A DNA stretch of 64,000 bases from Okeania sp. SIO2C9 (GCF_010672455.1 NZ_JAAHGO010000005.1:126221-190220), one strand, 5' to 3'; positions 1-8,586 are shown, counted from the first letter of the stretch. Notes: generated from the sequence alone by a model not told the origin. Numbers and translations are program-made.

Positions 1-58
1 TTTTCTACTCTCTTCTAACTCCTACCACCGAAGGTTGATAATTATCAAAGACATCAAA

Positions 59-976
59 ATGACACAAAATTCTGAAAACACTATCATTTTTTTTAACTCA
101 GTTCCCGGTAGAATAGTTTCACATCTAATTGCTGTTTTATTAACTCTAAGCGGTGTTTGGTTATTTCAAAATCGACCAATATTTTATTCAAAAACTATAT
201 CTATAACTCCCGATCCAATTAACCTTGAAAGATATAATAAAGAGCAAGCGATTAATTATAGTGCTAATACTGTAGAAGCAGACAAACAAATAGCTATTGA
301 ACAATTTAATAAAAATGATATTCAAGCTGGAAAAAAAGCTGTAGAGTCTTTATTAAATAGAGGTGCTTTTAGAGAGGCAAAAGCAGCGCTTAATATTGTG
401 TTAAAAGCAGGTAATAATGAGCAAAATGTTGACCCAGACATACTTTTTTTACAAGGTCGATTAGTTTGGGAATGGGCGCAATCTGGAAATAGAAATTATA
501 CTGTAGATGAAGCTATATATTACTGGGAAAAAGCCGTAGCTAAACTCCCAGATTCTATTCCATATCAGAATGCTATAGGTTTTGCTTACTATACCAAAGG
601 AGACCTGAAAAAAGCTTATGATTCTTGGTTAAAAGTATTAGAATTATCAGGAGAAATTGCACCAGAAACGCAAATACTGCGTAACATTTCAACTGAGGCT
701 TTACCAACTCCAGAAGTTGAACAAAAAGATGCTATTAATGCCTATGCAGGTATTGGATTAGTAATGATGAAATCTGCTCAAACTTATCAAGGAAATGAGC
801 AAAGAGAACGCTGGTTGAGAGCTTTACAATATCGGACAAAAGTAATGAAAGAAGCTGCAATAGAATATCATATTCCCCAACTTAGACAAAACTGGTTATG
901 GTCACGAGAAGCACTACGAGATTGGGATTTTCTAATGAGAATAGATTGGAATATATTACAGAAACCAAATAATTAA
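59..976 (+). CDS. TPR-like membrane-anchored protein of unknown function
   Basis: An in-frame ATG at 35 exists, but I choose the ATG at 59 because the eight residues before it look like translated leader. The N terminus (about residues 15-37 from this start) is a hydrophobic segment (SHLIAVLLTLSGVWLF) that fits one membrane anchor. The rest is helical, with TPR-like spacing: an alanine-rich helix pair near residues 95-125, and a clear TPR pair around DEAIYYWEKAVAKLPDS and IGFAYYTKGDLKKAYDSWLK. Such proteins usually act as protein-interaction scaffolds; the partner is unknown. It stands alone and is followed by a 494-bp gene-free gap. Real gene: confident. Function: none assigned. Confidence 0.7.
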   Translation: MTQNSENTIIFFNSVPGRIVSHLIAVLLTLSGVWLFQNRPIFYSKTISITPDPINLERYNKEQAINYSANTVEADKQIAIEQFNKNDIQAGKKAVESLLNRGAFREAKAALNIVLKAGNNEQNVDPDILFLQGRLVWEWAQSGNRNYTVDEAIYYWEKAVAKLPDSIPYQNAIGFAYYTKGDLKKAYDSWLKVLELSGEIAPETQILRNISTEALPTPEVEQKDAINAYAGIGLVMMKSAQTYQGNEQRERWLRALQYRTKVMKEAAIEYHIPQLRQNWLWSREALRDWDFLMRIDWNILQKPNN

Positions 977-1470
977 TATTACTTCTAAAAGCCTCATGTT
1001 ATACCAATTTTTATACATTAATGCTATACTTAGATAACACTTCAGTTATTAAGTAATCTAAACAGGTATCATAACTTTTTTGCTAATTTTAGTTAATTTA
1101 ATGTTAATTATTCTTATGTTTTCCACTCGCCCACTCCCCTGCTACCCAGCTCAATAAAATGTATAACAGTTTTTGATAAATGGTATTATTAGTTCTATTA
1201 GGAGTCAGGAGGACTGAGTCAGGAAAAATGGGAATTATAGAGGAGGTAGTCAGAAGAATTGTCCCTTGATTTTTATGCCCAAAATACTAACTTTTTGGGT
1301 AGTGCTGCATAGTTATTGATTGCTAGCATCGAAGCGGTCGTCACGTTTTGTTGCTGGCATTTTTGTCGTTCCGTACCATCAAAATTACTCACAATCATTT
1401 GATAGCTAGCTTCACCTAAACAGATATTTATTTGGTAATTTTATGTTCGATAAAAAGTTAAAAAAAATCA
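977..1470. other. Gene-free gap with a degraded dispersed repeat
   Basis: No supported gene lies here. Positions about 1190-1320 match, imperfectly, an element also seen at 54840-55010, 57108-57355 and 62040-62275: a GGAGTCAGGA-type heptamer tract, then TATAGAGGAGGTAGTC, AATTGTCCCTTGATTTTT and CCCAAAATACTA. This copy lacks recognisable ends, so it is a decayed relic of that MITE-like family. Confidence 0.5.
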
Positions 1471-2223
1471 TCAACTACCATCATAAAAACTCTTTATTTC
1501 TATCCATTCCCTCTCAGATAAAGGATCTGTAATTAACTGAATTTTAAAACATTCCATAGCTGCTCTAACTAATGCCTCAATAATCTGATTAATCATAACT
1601 TCTCTCCTATTGGCAGGAGATAAAACAGATGTAAAAATATCAGAAACTCTGGGAGAAGGTTGAGAGTTAAAAACATAACTAAAAAATTCAACATCAGGCG
1701 TTAAAATCATAGAACCATGTTGTAATATTGCCCTACCCTTTCTCAACTGGGCACTACCGATTAATTTTCCACCATTAGGTAATATTAAATCTGCACCAGT
1801 AGAAGTGCCAAAACAGTTAGGGTTGTCAATATAGCCTCTTCCTGCACTACCATAAACTAAGTCAACACCAAGCGATCGCCATCCCAGTATTAAAAATTCA
1901 CAAATAGCCTCATAAGACTCAATGCGACTGCCAGGAAAACCAGAAGTTATCACACTATAAGTTAAATCTCCCTGATGCAAAACCGCCCTCCCACCAGTAG
2001 GACGACGGACAATATCTATCGGTTGGCCTTGCCAAGTCAGATTTTGCCAATATTCAGGATAACGTCGTTGATGATAACCCAGAGAAATGGCCACAGGTTG
2101 CCAGGTGTAAAAGCGGAGAGTTGGTGGAATATTTCCTTGCAGATGTTGGTGTAGCAACCATTCATCTATTGCCATTTGTAACTTTCCGGTTGTTGTTAGT
2201 AAGGGAATAAATCTCCAAAACAT
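1471..2223 (-). CDS. Lipoate/octanoate-protein ligase family protein (LplA/LipM-like)
   Basis: A 250-residue protein of the biotin/lipoate A/B protein ligase fold. Family landmarks are visible: the N-terminal MAIDEWLL helix, the RRPTGGRAVLH signature near residues 74-84 (lipoyl-AMP/acyl binding loop), and a GKLIGSAQLRKGRAILQHGS segment holding the conserved lysine and the GS loop. Family members attach lipoate, or transfer octanoate, to the lipoyl domains of 2-oxoacid dehydrogenases and GcvH in the cytoplasm. Whether this is a ligase or an LipM-type octanoyltransferase cannot be decided from sequence alone. It is transcribed away from the biosynthetic genes, so I see no link to them. Confidence 0.82.
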   Translation of the reverse strand: MFWRFIPLLTTTGKLQMAIDEWLLHQHLQGNIPPTLRFYTWQPVAISLGYHQRRYPEYWQNLTWQGQPIDIVRRPTGGRAVLHQGDLTYSVITSGFPGSRIESYEAICEFLILGWRSLGVDLVYGSAGRGYIDNPNCFGTSTGADLILPNGGKLIGSAQLRKGRAILQHGSMILTPDVEFFSYVFNSQPSPRVSDIFTSVLSPANRREVMINQIIEALVRAAMECFKIQLITDPLSEREWIEIKSFYDGS

Positions 2224-2554
2224 GATGTAAGAAGGAACAAGGCGTTTAGTTATCTAGGAGAGAAGAAAAAATCAGGTGTTGTCTAAGTTTTAAGCTTTTG
2301 ATATCTCACTTCACCCAAACTTTCTTCTCCTCTTCCTTGTTTTTTCCTCCTGACTCCTGACTTCTATTTTATTTCCATACATGGTACATTTTTTGGCGTT
2401 GATGAATTAACATAAGAATTAAGGTATTTGGACCAAAATATGAATTATGAATACCCCTTTTATTACTTGCTCCTGAACAACATAACGCAGAAGCCTTCGC
2501 CCTAGTTGAAAAACTTGTATTATTATATTGCTATGACCCCGGAAATTTTCCACC
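2224..2554. other. Intergenic region holding the left end of the first tnpB element
   Basis: No gene is visible. A CCTCCTGACTCCTGACTTC heptamer tract sits at about 2345-2365. The segment just before the tnpB start (about 2480-2554, with CCTTCGCCCTAG and an AT-rich stretch) probably contains the left end of the insertion element, but I cannot fix its border. Confidence 0.4.
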
Positions 2555-3835
2555 ATGCGCACTGCCTACCAATATAAATTAAGGCCAAATTCAGATCAAA
2601 TAGCCACAATAGAAATGTGGTTGGAATTGTTGCGTCGGCAGTACAACTATAGGTTAGGCGAGCGGTTCTCGTGGTGGTCAGAAAACCTTTGTCCAGTTAA
2701 CGCCTGCCCCTTGGTAATGCCAATTCCTCAACTAAGAGACAATCCAGATTATTACTCTCAAAAAAAAGATTTGGTCAATACCAAAGACAAGTTTCAGGAA
2801 TACAAGCTAATTCATTCTCAGGTCCTGCAAGATTGTATAAAACGGGTAAAACTTGCCTTTGATAGATGGTTTAAGGCAGACAAAAATGGACAGAAATTAG
2901 GGAAACCAAGATTTAAGGGAAAAGGACGTTATCGCAGTTTTACTTATCCTCAAACCAAGCAAGACTGTATTGAAGAAAATCAAATTAATTTACCCAAAAT
3001 AGGCAAGGTAAAGTTAATTAAGCATCGTCCAATACCAGAAGGGTTTATAATTAAAACTGTTACGATTAGTCGTAAAGCTGATGGTTATTATGCGACTTTA
3101 TCCTTAGAAGACAGATCGGTTCCAGCTTTAACAACTAAAGTTGAATCTACATTAAAAAATACCCTGGGAATTGACATGGGGTTGAAGGAATTCTTAGTAA
3201 CAAGTGAAGGAGAATCAGTCCCCATCCCTCAATACTATCGCTCATCTCAGAAGCGATTAAAGACTCTACAAAAACGTTTACCTCGAAAGAAAAAAGGAAG
3301 TAAAAGATGGTTAAAAGCTGTAAAAGCTGTTGCCAAACAACATAAAAAGGCGGATGCGACCCCGCGACGACGACAGTCGCAAGGGAACGCGCACCAAGCA
3401 GTTGCGGATAAACGTAAAGATTTTTACTTCAAAACAGCCAATGAATTATTATTAAAAGCCGAAGTTATCGCCCATGAAAACTTAAACATTAAAGGACTAG
3501 CAAAGACCCGTTTGAGTAAATCAATTAATGATGCTGGATGGGGTCAATTTCTAAATATTTTAACTGTCAAAGCTGGAAATGCTGGACAGAAAACCATAGG
3601 AGTTAACCCCAAAAATACTAGCCAAGACTGCTCAAATTGTGGGGAAAAAGTCCCTAAAGAATTAAACATACGAACTCATTCTTGCCCACATTGTTGCATA
3701 GTAATAGACCGCGACTTGAATGCAGCGATCAATATAAAAAATAGGGCGGTAGGGCATTCCGTCCTTAAAGCTCGTGGAGCCCGACGGAATACCGGGGCAG
3801 GGAAACGAGAAGCCCACATTGTAGCGCCAGCTTAG
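2555..3835 (+). CDS. tnpB: TnpB-family RNA-guided nuclease/transposon protein with an internal repeat insertion
   Basis: A 426-residue TnpB (IS1341/IS891 type). RuvC-like residues are present: Asp in GIDMGLKEFL, Glu in VIAHENLNIKGLA, Asp in DRDLNAAINI. A zinc-ribbon CxxC pair lies between them (CSNCG and CPHC). Family members are omega-RNA-guided DNA nucleases that help retain IS200/IS605 transposons; the guide is normally transcribed from the 3' end of the gene through the right end. An oddity is an extra block of about 17 residues (ADATPRRRQSQGNAHQA) between HKK and VADKRKD, where the second TnpB in this window has none. It is encoded by a small dispersed repeat inserted in frame. Catalytic residues are intact, so activity is possible, but the insertion may impair it. 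Confidence 0.85.
   Translation: MRTAYQYKLRPNSDQIATIEMWLELLRRQYNYRLGERFSWWSENLCPVNACPLVMPIPQLRDNPDYYSQKKDLVNTKDKFQEYKLIHSQVLQDCIKRVKLAFDRWFKADKNGQKLGKPRFKGKGRYRSFTYPQTKQDCIEENQINLPKIGKVKLIKHRPIPEGFIIKTVTISRKADGYYATLSLEDRSVPALTTKVESTLKNTLGIDMGLKEFLVTSEGESVPIPQYYRSSQKRLKTLQKRLPRKKKGSKRWLKAVKAVAKQHKKADATPRRRQSQGNAHQAVADKRKDFYFKTANELLLKAEVIAHENLNIKGLAKTRLSKSINDAGWGQFLNILTVKAGNAGQKTIGVNPKNTSQDCSNCGEKVPKELNIRTHSCPHCCIVIDRDLNAAINIKNRAVGHSVLKARGARRNTGAGKREAHIVAPA
3349..3402 (+). repeat. Small dispersed repeat inserted in frame in tnpB
   Basis: A GC-rich segment (GCGACCCCGCGAC ... GGTCGC-like arms, CAAGGGAACGCGCACC) stands out from the AT-rich tnpB. It adds 51 bp, keeping frame. GCGGAT occurs on both sides (3350-3355 and again just after GCAGTT at about 3404), which looks like a short target duplication. 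Confidence 0.6.
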
Positions 3836-3841
3836 TGTGGG
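3813..3841 (+). ncRNA. Right-end hairpin of the first tnpB element, probable omega-RNA 3' part
   Basis: CCCACA at 3813-3818 pairs with TGTGGG at 3836-3841 around a 17-nt loop, overlapping the tnpB stop. In this family the region from the tnpB 3' end to the right end encodes the guide scaffold. An RNA is inferred from position, not shown. Confidence 0.4.
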
Positions 3842-3844
3842 AGT

Positions 3845-4546
3845 ATGTCACAATTATCACCAAATCATGTTCATATTTGGAGTACAAATCTAAAATTACC
3901 TCCATCTGCCATTAATAAATTATCAAATATCTTATCCTCAGACGAAATATATAGAGCTAATAAATTTTATTTTGAACGAGATAAAAATCGTTTTATTATT
4001 GCCAGAGGAACACTCAGAAAAATCCTTAGCCGTTACTTAAATATTGAACCTAAAAAATTACAATTTACTTATAGTGAACGAGGCAAACCCTATTTACAAG
4101 ATACCTCTATATTATTTAATTTATCTCACTCTCAAGATTTAGCTTTATATGCTATAACCACAGTTAATTCAATTGGTATTGACTTAGAATATATTCGCCC
4201 AATGAATGATGCTGAAGGTTTGGCAAAACGTTTCTTTTCTGCCCAAGAATACAACCTGATTAGTCAACTCCCCCTTCAACAGCAACAAGAAATTTTCTTC
4301 AAAATATGGACTTGTAAAGAAGCCTATTTAAAAGCTACTGGAGATGGGTTAGCAGGAGGATTGGAAAAAGTCGAAGTTTGTTTAAAACCAGAACAACCAA
4401 TACACTTTATCAGTATTAATGGAGATTTTCAAGAAGCTTCCCGTTGGTATTTACATCAGTTTATTCCTGAATCTAATTATATTGCTGCTGTAGTAGTAGC
4501 AGGGAAAAATCAACACTTAAGTTTTTGGCAGACAACAGAACTTTAG
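3845..4546 (+). CDS. Sfp-type 4'-phosphopantetheinyl transferase
   Basis: A 233-residue Sfp/HetI-family enzyme that transfers 4'-phosphopantetheine from CoA to the conserved serine of ACP and PCP domains. Visible motifs: ARGTLRKILSRYL (about residues 53-65), NLSHSQDLALYA, the Mg-binding GIDLEYI at about 111-117, and FKIWTCKEAYLKATGDGL at about 152-169. The cluster downstream needs at least nine carrier domains activated, so this is a natural partner. The ATG is the start used here because residues HVHIWSTNL match the usual N terminus of the family a few residues in. That ATG lies inside the GAGTATGTCAC end of the upstream tnpB element, and no well-spaced Shine-Dalgarno is visible, so the transposon may have replaced the original start region. 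Confidence 0.9.
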   Translation: MSQLSPNHVHIWSTNLKLPPSAINKLSNILSSDEIYRANKFYFERDKNRFIIARGTLRKILSRYLNIEPKKLQFTYSERGKPYLQDTSILFNLSHSQDLALYAITTVNSIGIDLEYIRPMNDAEGLAKRFFSAQEYNLISQLPLQQQQEIFFKIWTCKEAYLKATGDGLAGGLEKVEVCLKPEQPIHFISINGDFQEASRWYLHQFIPESNYIAAVVVAGKNQHLSFWQTTEL

Positions 4547-4688
4547 CATTTTCAGTCAAAAAATAAATCCCTCCTTGTGATTAGTTAACTTTTCAGTAAA
4601 AATCATTTTATTGACTAATCCTTAGTTGGTGTTTGCCCTATGAAAGACAATTTTCCCAAAGATAACATTCCCATCTTTATCCTTTGTC

Positions 4689-4968
4689 ATGGGAACTGCA
4701 TTTATAGCCTTCTTATGTGGCGTTATTATAGTTGAATATAAAATCTTCCCTTATTCCTTTTTTAAGAAGGCAAGACAAGGAGTAGAGGCATTAGTTAACC
4801 AAAAATAATCTACCCCTAATCCAAAAAATTTACATACATTTCCTTAAAGATAAAAATGGTGGAGTAACAGTTTTTGATAGAAAGAAATCCTATCAGGGTT
4901 ATACGCTTTTTACAGCTTATGATGGTCAAAAATGTACAAACCTCCTTATTAGAGTTGTCGCTTTATAA
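4689..4968 (+). pseudogene. Remnant of an aryl-sulfotransferase-family (ASST-like) gene
   Basis: Two pieces can be read. From the ATG at 4689 to the stop at 4806 there is an N-terminal membrane segment (MGTAFIAFLCGVIIVEYKIF) followed by PYSFFKKARQGVEAL. After a break, about 4846-4968 in another register, comes GGVTVFDRKKSYQGYTLFTAYDG. Both resemble the start of cyanobacterial arylsulfotransferase-family proteins. Everything downstream is missing, replaced by transposase debris. Family assignment is from pattern recognition only. Confidence 0.45.
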
Positions 4969-5117
4969 GGTAAAGTAAGAAAGTAGGGTATTTGAAATGG
5001 GACAATGTTAGATATCAATCGGGTGCTAAAAGAAGACCGCCTCAGTGCGGGCATTGACTGGGCTAAACCGTAAAGCATTCGATGAATTATTACAAGCTTT
5101 TTGTGTCCAACTTAATT

Positions 5118-5160
5118 CCGAAGCGATACGGCTGACGCCACGCTCCGCGAACGCTACAAT
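5118..5160 (+). repeat. Small dispersed repeat inside the dead transposase
   Basis: GAAGCGATACGGCTGACGCC followed by ACGCTCCGCGAACGCTAC is a GC-rich unit typical of cyanobacterial small dispersed repeats. It interrupts the transposase between LQAFCVQLN and MQKHRLRAIGGG and is translated as SEAIRLTPRSANA, so it entered without breaking the frame. Confidence 0.55.
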
Positions 5161-5272
5161 GCAAAAACATCGACTACGAGCTATAGGAGGAGGACGAAAA
5201 GCCCGATTGTTAGAGTCTAAAGACGGCGTTGCTGAATTGAAGTATGAATGGGCAATTGTTTGGTTCTGCTCA

Positions 5273-5350
5273 AGTCCCCTAAATCCCCCAAAATTCGGGG
5301 ACTTTTAGAGTTTTATTCCCCCCAATTTTGGGGGGCTAGGGGGGCTTGCA
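5273..5350. repeat. Palindromic C/G-tract repeat in the dead transposase
   Basis: Two nested palindromic halves are visible: AAGTCCCCTAAATCCCCC facing TTCGGGGACTT, and CCCCCCAATTTTGGGGGG. The element splits the transposase reading between KDGVAE and SKDKLFF, and a GAATC/GAATT-like join is seen at the edges. Confidence 0.55.
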
Positions 5351-6093
5351 TCATACCCAGAATCAGCAACGCCTCTAAAGACAAGCTATTTTTCATATTG
5401 TTCTACTTTAAATCTTACCATACCTTTGATGTGGCCTGATTATTATTTGATCTGCACCGTAGTCGAGCACATCCAACGGTGTGCTCGACTACAACTATTG
5501 CTGGAGAAGGCATTGGGTAGAAAAATGGCCTGGCCAGAACGTAAAGAACGAGAGTATAGAGGAGTTCATAACTAGGTTTCCATCTGTCAAAGAAGTAATG
5601 ATTGATGGGACAGAGCGACCCATCCAACGTCCTCAAGACCAACAGAAACAGAAAGATCATTACTCAGGAAAAAAAAGCGCCATACGAGTCAACATCTCAT
5701 CCTCACAGATCGGGAGCGACCAGTCCTAGTGCTATCGCTCATGACAAGAGGGTAAGGTTGATGAGCAACGACAGTTGGACGCGCGAGAAATTGGCAAATT
5801 TTGTCCCGGATGAAGTGACAATTCATGTAGATTTAGGATTTCAAGGATTACAGAAGGAATTTGTCAACATAAAAATTCCCACCGAAAAGCCGAAAGGAAA
5901 AGAATTGACAGAGCAAGAGAAACAACTAAATAGAGAAAAAAGTAGTGTCCGCGTCAAATGCGAGCACAATATATTAGGTTTCAAGAGATACAATGCAGCG
6001 AAAGCATTGTACAGAAATCACATTAAAGGTTTAGACGATCGCTTGATGTTAACTGCTGTAGGACTCTGGAATTTCTACCTAATGGCAGCATAG

Positions 6094-6776
6094 TTGGATG
6101 GGGGTCAAACCAGAATTTTGTTTTGCCACTTTCAGGGTTTTATTTAGCGACAAGTCTAATAGCAAAAATCTTGAAGTGATCCCTTGCAAAATTCAAGCGC
6201 CATTCGGAGTTTTGCGTCACCAATCGCCTAAATTAGTAGACTCTATATATAGTGTCGTTGCGTAAGTCCTGTATTTAATTATTAATTCTTCGGTAAACTT
6301 TCTGGGAGGAATTCCTACCGGTAGCCTCAGTCATTTTATTGGCATAGCGATCACCATCGGCCTAGAACATACAATACCCATTTTGTCAACCTCCTTAATT
6401 GATGACACGCCCTAACATTTTGATTAACTACCTTAGACTCAGACAGGACTTACGCACGGAAACTAAATCAAGTGAGGGCAAATACCATTTGCGTTCCGCA
6501 AAGCTCCGAATAGCGCCCCTACATATGGCGTTTTCAAGGTTAATTTGCATAAGTCCTGTTAGATTAGGATTAGGACTTACTGATGTCTACTGGTACAGAT
6601 TTTTGGTGCCATGCTCGGTTACTTTTAGATTATTTTTGTCTTTTGTCCAACAAAGCCTAAATTTACGATCAGAAGGTTTGAATTTCAAAAAATTGATGAT
6701 AGAATCTAATTGTGATTAACAACCGTACATAAAATTCCTAGACTTATAAATAAATATAAAATAGTGGCCTAGAGGT
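6094..6776. other. Gene-free region with MITE ends and probable desaturase promoter
   Basis: No supported gene. A full MITE-like element lies at 6443-6560, and a solo end (TTGCGTAAGTCCTGT) at 6258-6272. The AT-rich 6660-6776 stretch precedes the desaturase remnant and would hold its promoter, but I cannot assign boxes with confidence. Confidence 0.4.
6443..6560. repeat. MITE-like element with ACAGGACTTACGCA terminal inverted repeats
   Basis: ACAGGACTTACGCA at 6443-6456 is mirrored by TGCATAAGTCCTGT at 6546-6559. The interior (AAACTAAATCAAGTGAGGGC and CGCCCCTACATATGGCGTTTT) matches the element at 59058-59174 between ndhG and ndhI. It has no coding capacity. Confidence 0.7.
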
Positions 6777-6830
6777 GTGAGTACCAAACAGGTGATTTTG
6801 GATCAAAAAAACTACAAAGGAAAAAGTTTG

Positions 6831-7146
6831 ATGTCAACTCAAATAGACGTAACAAAAAAATCTGTTCAGGTAGCTAAAGATCAAAAGTCAAAAACCAGAT
6901 CAAATGACTATATAAAAAGTATAAAGAATGAACACTATACATTATTAGATAATGTCATAATAGCCATAGACACACTAATAGCGATATCCTTACTATCGTG
7001 GCATCCGATAAGTAATGTAGAAATAGGACTACTAATAGGAATGTGGGCATTAAGTATGGTGGGCATGATCATCGGAGTGCATAACTACTTTGCCCATCGT
7101 AGATTCAAGACCAGCGAAACAATGATTTCAATGTTAGCAACATATA
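6831..7146 (+). pseudogene. Fatty-acid desaturase, 5' part, cut by a tnpB element
   Basis: I take the ATG at 6831, preceded by AAAGGAAAAAG, over the upstream GTG at 6777. The encoded 105 residues have two membrane segments (VIIAIDTLIAISLLSW and IGLLIGMWALSMVGMIIG) followed by HNYFAH, the HxxxxH first histidine box of membrane fatty-acyl desaturases, then RRFKTSETMISMLAT. Homology stops at about 7146, where transposon-end sequence begins. Desaturases of this type (for example JamB in the jamaicamide cluster) modify the starter fatty acid in lipopeptide/PKS pathways, which fits the position just upstream of PKS1. The second and third histidine boxes are absent here, so it cannot function. Confidence 0.75.
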
Positions 7147-7177
7147 GGCTCTATGGCGCTTCAATCTCCAACTTAAT

Positions 7178-7231
7178 TCGGCAAGGGGTCTCCCGTTATA
7201 ATCTTCGATTTAACGGGAGGGGAATTGCCGA
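7178..7231. repeat. Left-end double hairpin of tnpB element 2
   Basis: The outer stem TCGGCAA/TTGCCGA encloses the inner stem CTCCCGTTA/TAACGGGAG. The inner hairpin is repeated with one base change at the right end. Confidence 0.6.
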
Positions 7232-7293
7232 GCTGTAAATTAAAAGGGTGTCAATTGCTGTTCAAATATAGCACTAAAGAGTAGTATAAAATT

Positions 7294-8553
7294 ATGATAA
7301 TTACTCATTGCTACAAAATTCAGCCCACTTTTGAACAGTCAGTCAAAATTGATTATTGGCTAGAACTGTTGCGAAGACATTGGAATTATGCTCTAGGTCA
7401 AAGACTAGACTGGTTGAATAGAACTAGATGTCAAGTTGACCGTTGTTCATTAATTTCATGTCCTATTGGTGAAATTTCTAGTAGACCAGATTATTATTTT
7501 CAGCAATCAGCACTTAAACAAACAAAAAAGCTGTTCCCCGACTACAAGGAAATATATTCGGAAGTTCAACAAATTAACTTACAAAGACTAGATAAAGCTT
7601 GGAAGCGTTGGCTAATACCCGATCAAACTGGTAAACGAGGAGGACGACCAAGATTTAAAAAATCAGGAAAGTTAAGGTCATTGTGTTTTAGTAGAGTTAA
7701 TCATTCCAAAGCAGTAATTAAATTTGATGGAAAACAAATAATTACTAAGAGGTTTGGTACTATTCCTGTAATAGTTCATAGACCAATTCCAGATAGTTTT
7801 ACGATCAAAACTGCAACTATAACCAAAAAAGCTGATGGTTATTATGTGAGTTTGAGTTTAGAAGATAAGTCAGTACCTAGTTTAATTCCTACAGATAATA
7901 TCAAAACTGCTGTAGGTATTGATGTAGGGTTAAAAGAATTTTTAACTACTAATACTGGTGAAACTGTTTCTGTTCCTAATTTCTATAGAAAATCTCAATC
8001 TAATCTAGCAAGAAAGCAAAGAAAAGTATCTAGAAAAGAAATTGGGTCAAACAATTGGAGGGTAGCACAAAATAAAATAGCTAGACTACATCAACATATT
8101 GCTAGACAAAGAGAAGATTTCCATTACAAAACTGCTCATAAATTAGTTAAAGAATATGATTTAATTGCTGTAGAAGACCTAAACATTAGAGGTTTAGCTA
8201 AAAACACTAAACTCTCAAAATCAATTTATGATGTAGCCTGGGGAGCTTTTATTGAAAAATTGAGTGCAGTGGCGGTAAAACGCGGTGTTCATATAATAAA
8301 AGTTAACCCTCACAATACATCACAAAATTGTAGTAATTGCGGTCAAAAAGTACCTAAAACTTTATCAGTTAGAACTCATTCTTGCCCTAAATGTCAAACA
8401 GTTTTGGATAGGGACGAGAATGCAGCAATTAATATATTAAATAAAGCGTTAAACGAGGTGGGTATCATCTTGTCTGCTTGTGGAGGCTTAGGCATTAGTC
8501 AGCCTGTGAAGCAAGAAACTTCTGAAACTTGGATTGAATTATCTCTGTTTTAG
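7294..8553 (+). CDS. tnpB: TnpB-family RNA-guided nuclease/transposon protein
   Basis: A 419-residue TnpB with all expected parts: N-terminal YKIQPTFEQSVKIDYWLELLRRHWNYAL, RuvC-like Asp in GIDVGLKEFL, Glu in VEDLNIRGLAKN, zinc ribbon CSNCG ... CPKC, and Asp in LDRDENAAINI. The C-terminal tail ACGGLGISQPVKQETSE is the usual ending of cyanobacterial tnpB genes and overlaps the presumed guide-RNA region. It is similar to the first TnpB in the window but lacks its inserted block. Catalytic motifs are complete, so the protein could be active. The ATG at 7294 is preceded by an AT-rich leader without a strong Shine-Dalgarno. Confidence 0.88.
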   Translation: MIITHCYKIQPTFEQSVKIDYWLELLRRHWNYALGQRLDWLNRTRCQVDRCSLISCPIGEISSRPDYYFQQSALKQTKKLFPDYKEIYSEVQQINLQRLDKAWKRWLIPDQTGKRGGRPRFKKSGKLRSLCFSRVNHSKAVIKFDGKQIITKRFGTIPVIVHRPIPDSFTIKTATITKKADGYYVSLSLEDKSVPSLIPTDNIKTAVGIDVGLKEFLTTNTGETVSVPNFYRKSQSNLARKQRKVSRKEIGSNNWRVAQNKIARLHQHIARQREDFHYKTAHKLVKEYDLIAVEDLNIRGLAKNTKLSKSIYDVAWGAFIEKLSAVAVKRGVHIIKVNPHNTSQNCSNCGQKVPKTLSVRTHSCPKCQTVLDRDENAAINILNKALNEVGIILSACGGLGISQPVKQETSETWIELSLF

Positions 8554-8556
8554 AAG

Positions 8557-8586
8557 CTCCCGTTATAATCTTTGATTTAACGGGAG
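8557..8586 (+). ncRNA. Right-end hairpin of tnpB element 2, probable omega-RNA scaffold
   Basis: CTCCCGTTA pairs with TAACGGGAG immediately after the tnpB stop codon, where the guide RNA 3' region of this family lies. RNA status is inferred from position. Confidence 0.4.

Larger units (their letters stand above)
2490..3851 (+). mobile_element. tnpB-only IS200/IS605-superfamily element, copy 1
   Basis: The element contains tnpB and no tnpA, so it could move only with help in trans. Its right end is marked by a hairpin at 3813-3841 (CCCACA pairing with TGTGGG) followed by GAGTATGTCAC, the kind of subterminal palindrome plus TCAC end common in cyanobacterial IS605-like elements. The left border is not resolved; 2490 is an estimate. 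The right end overlaps the first codons of the phosphopantetheinyl transferase gene. Confidence 0.6.
5005..6093 (+). pseudogene. Broken IS5-like DDE transposase
   Basis: Recognisable blocks spread over several frames: MLDINRVLKEDRL at 5005, then RALTGLNRKAFDELLQAF, GGGRKARLLESKDGVAE, SKDKLFFILFYFKSYHTFDVA, PSVKEVMIDGTERPIQRPQDQQKQKDHYSG, and the C-terminal DEVTIHVDLGFQGLQKEF to DRLMLTAVGLWNFYLMAA. This is the order of an IS5/DDE_Tnp_4-type transposase of cyanobacteria. Frame changes near 5043, 5450-5520 and 5700, plus two inserted repeats (5118-5160 and 5273-5350), make it non-functional. Confidence 0.8.

Noticed and set aside
6399-6719. Plus-strand open frame of 106 codons
   Set aside because: It runs through the MITE at 6443-6560 and has no protein-like character outside it.
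6777-6830. GTG start for the desaturase fragment
   Set aside because: The ATG at 6831 has AAAGGAAAAAG in front, and the extra 18 residues look non-native.
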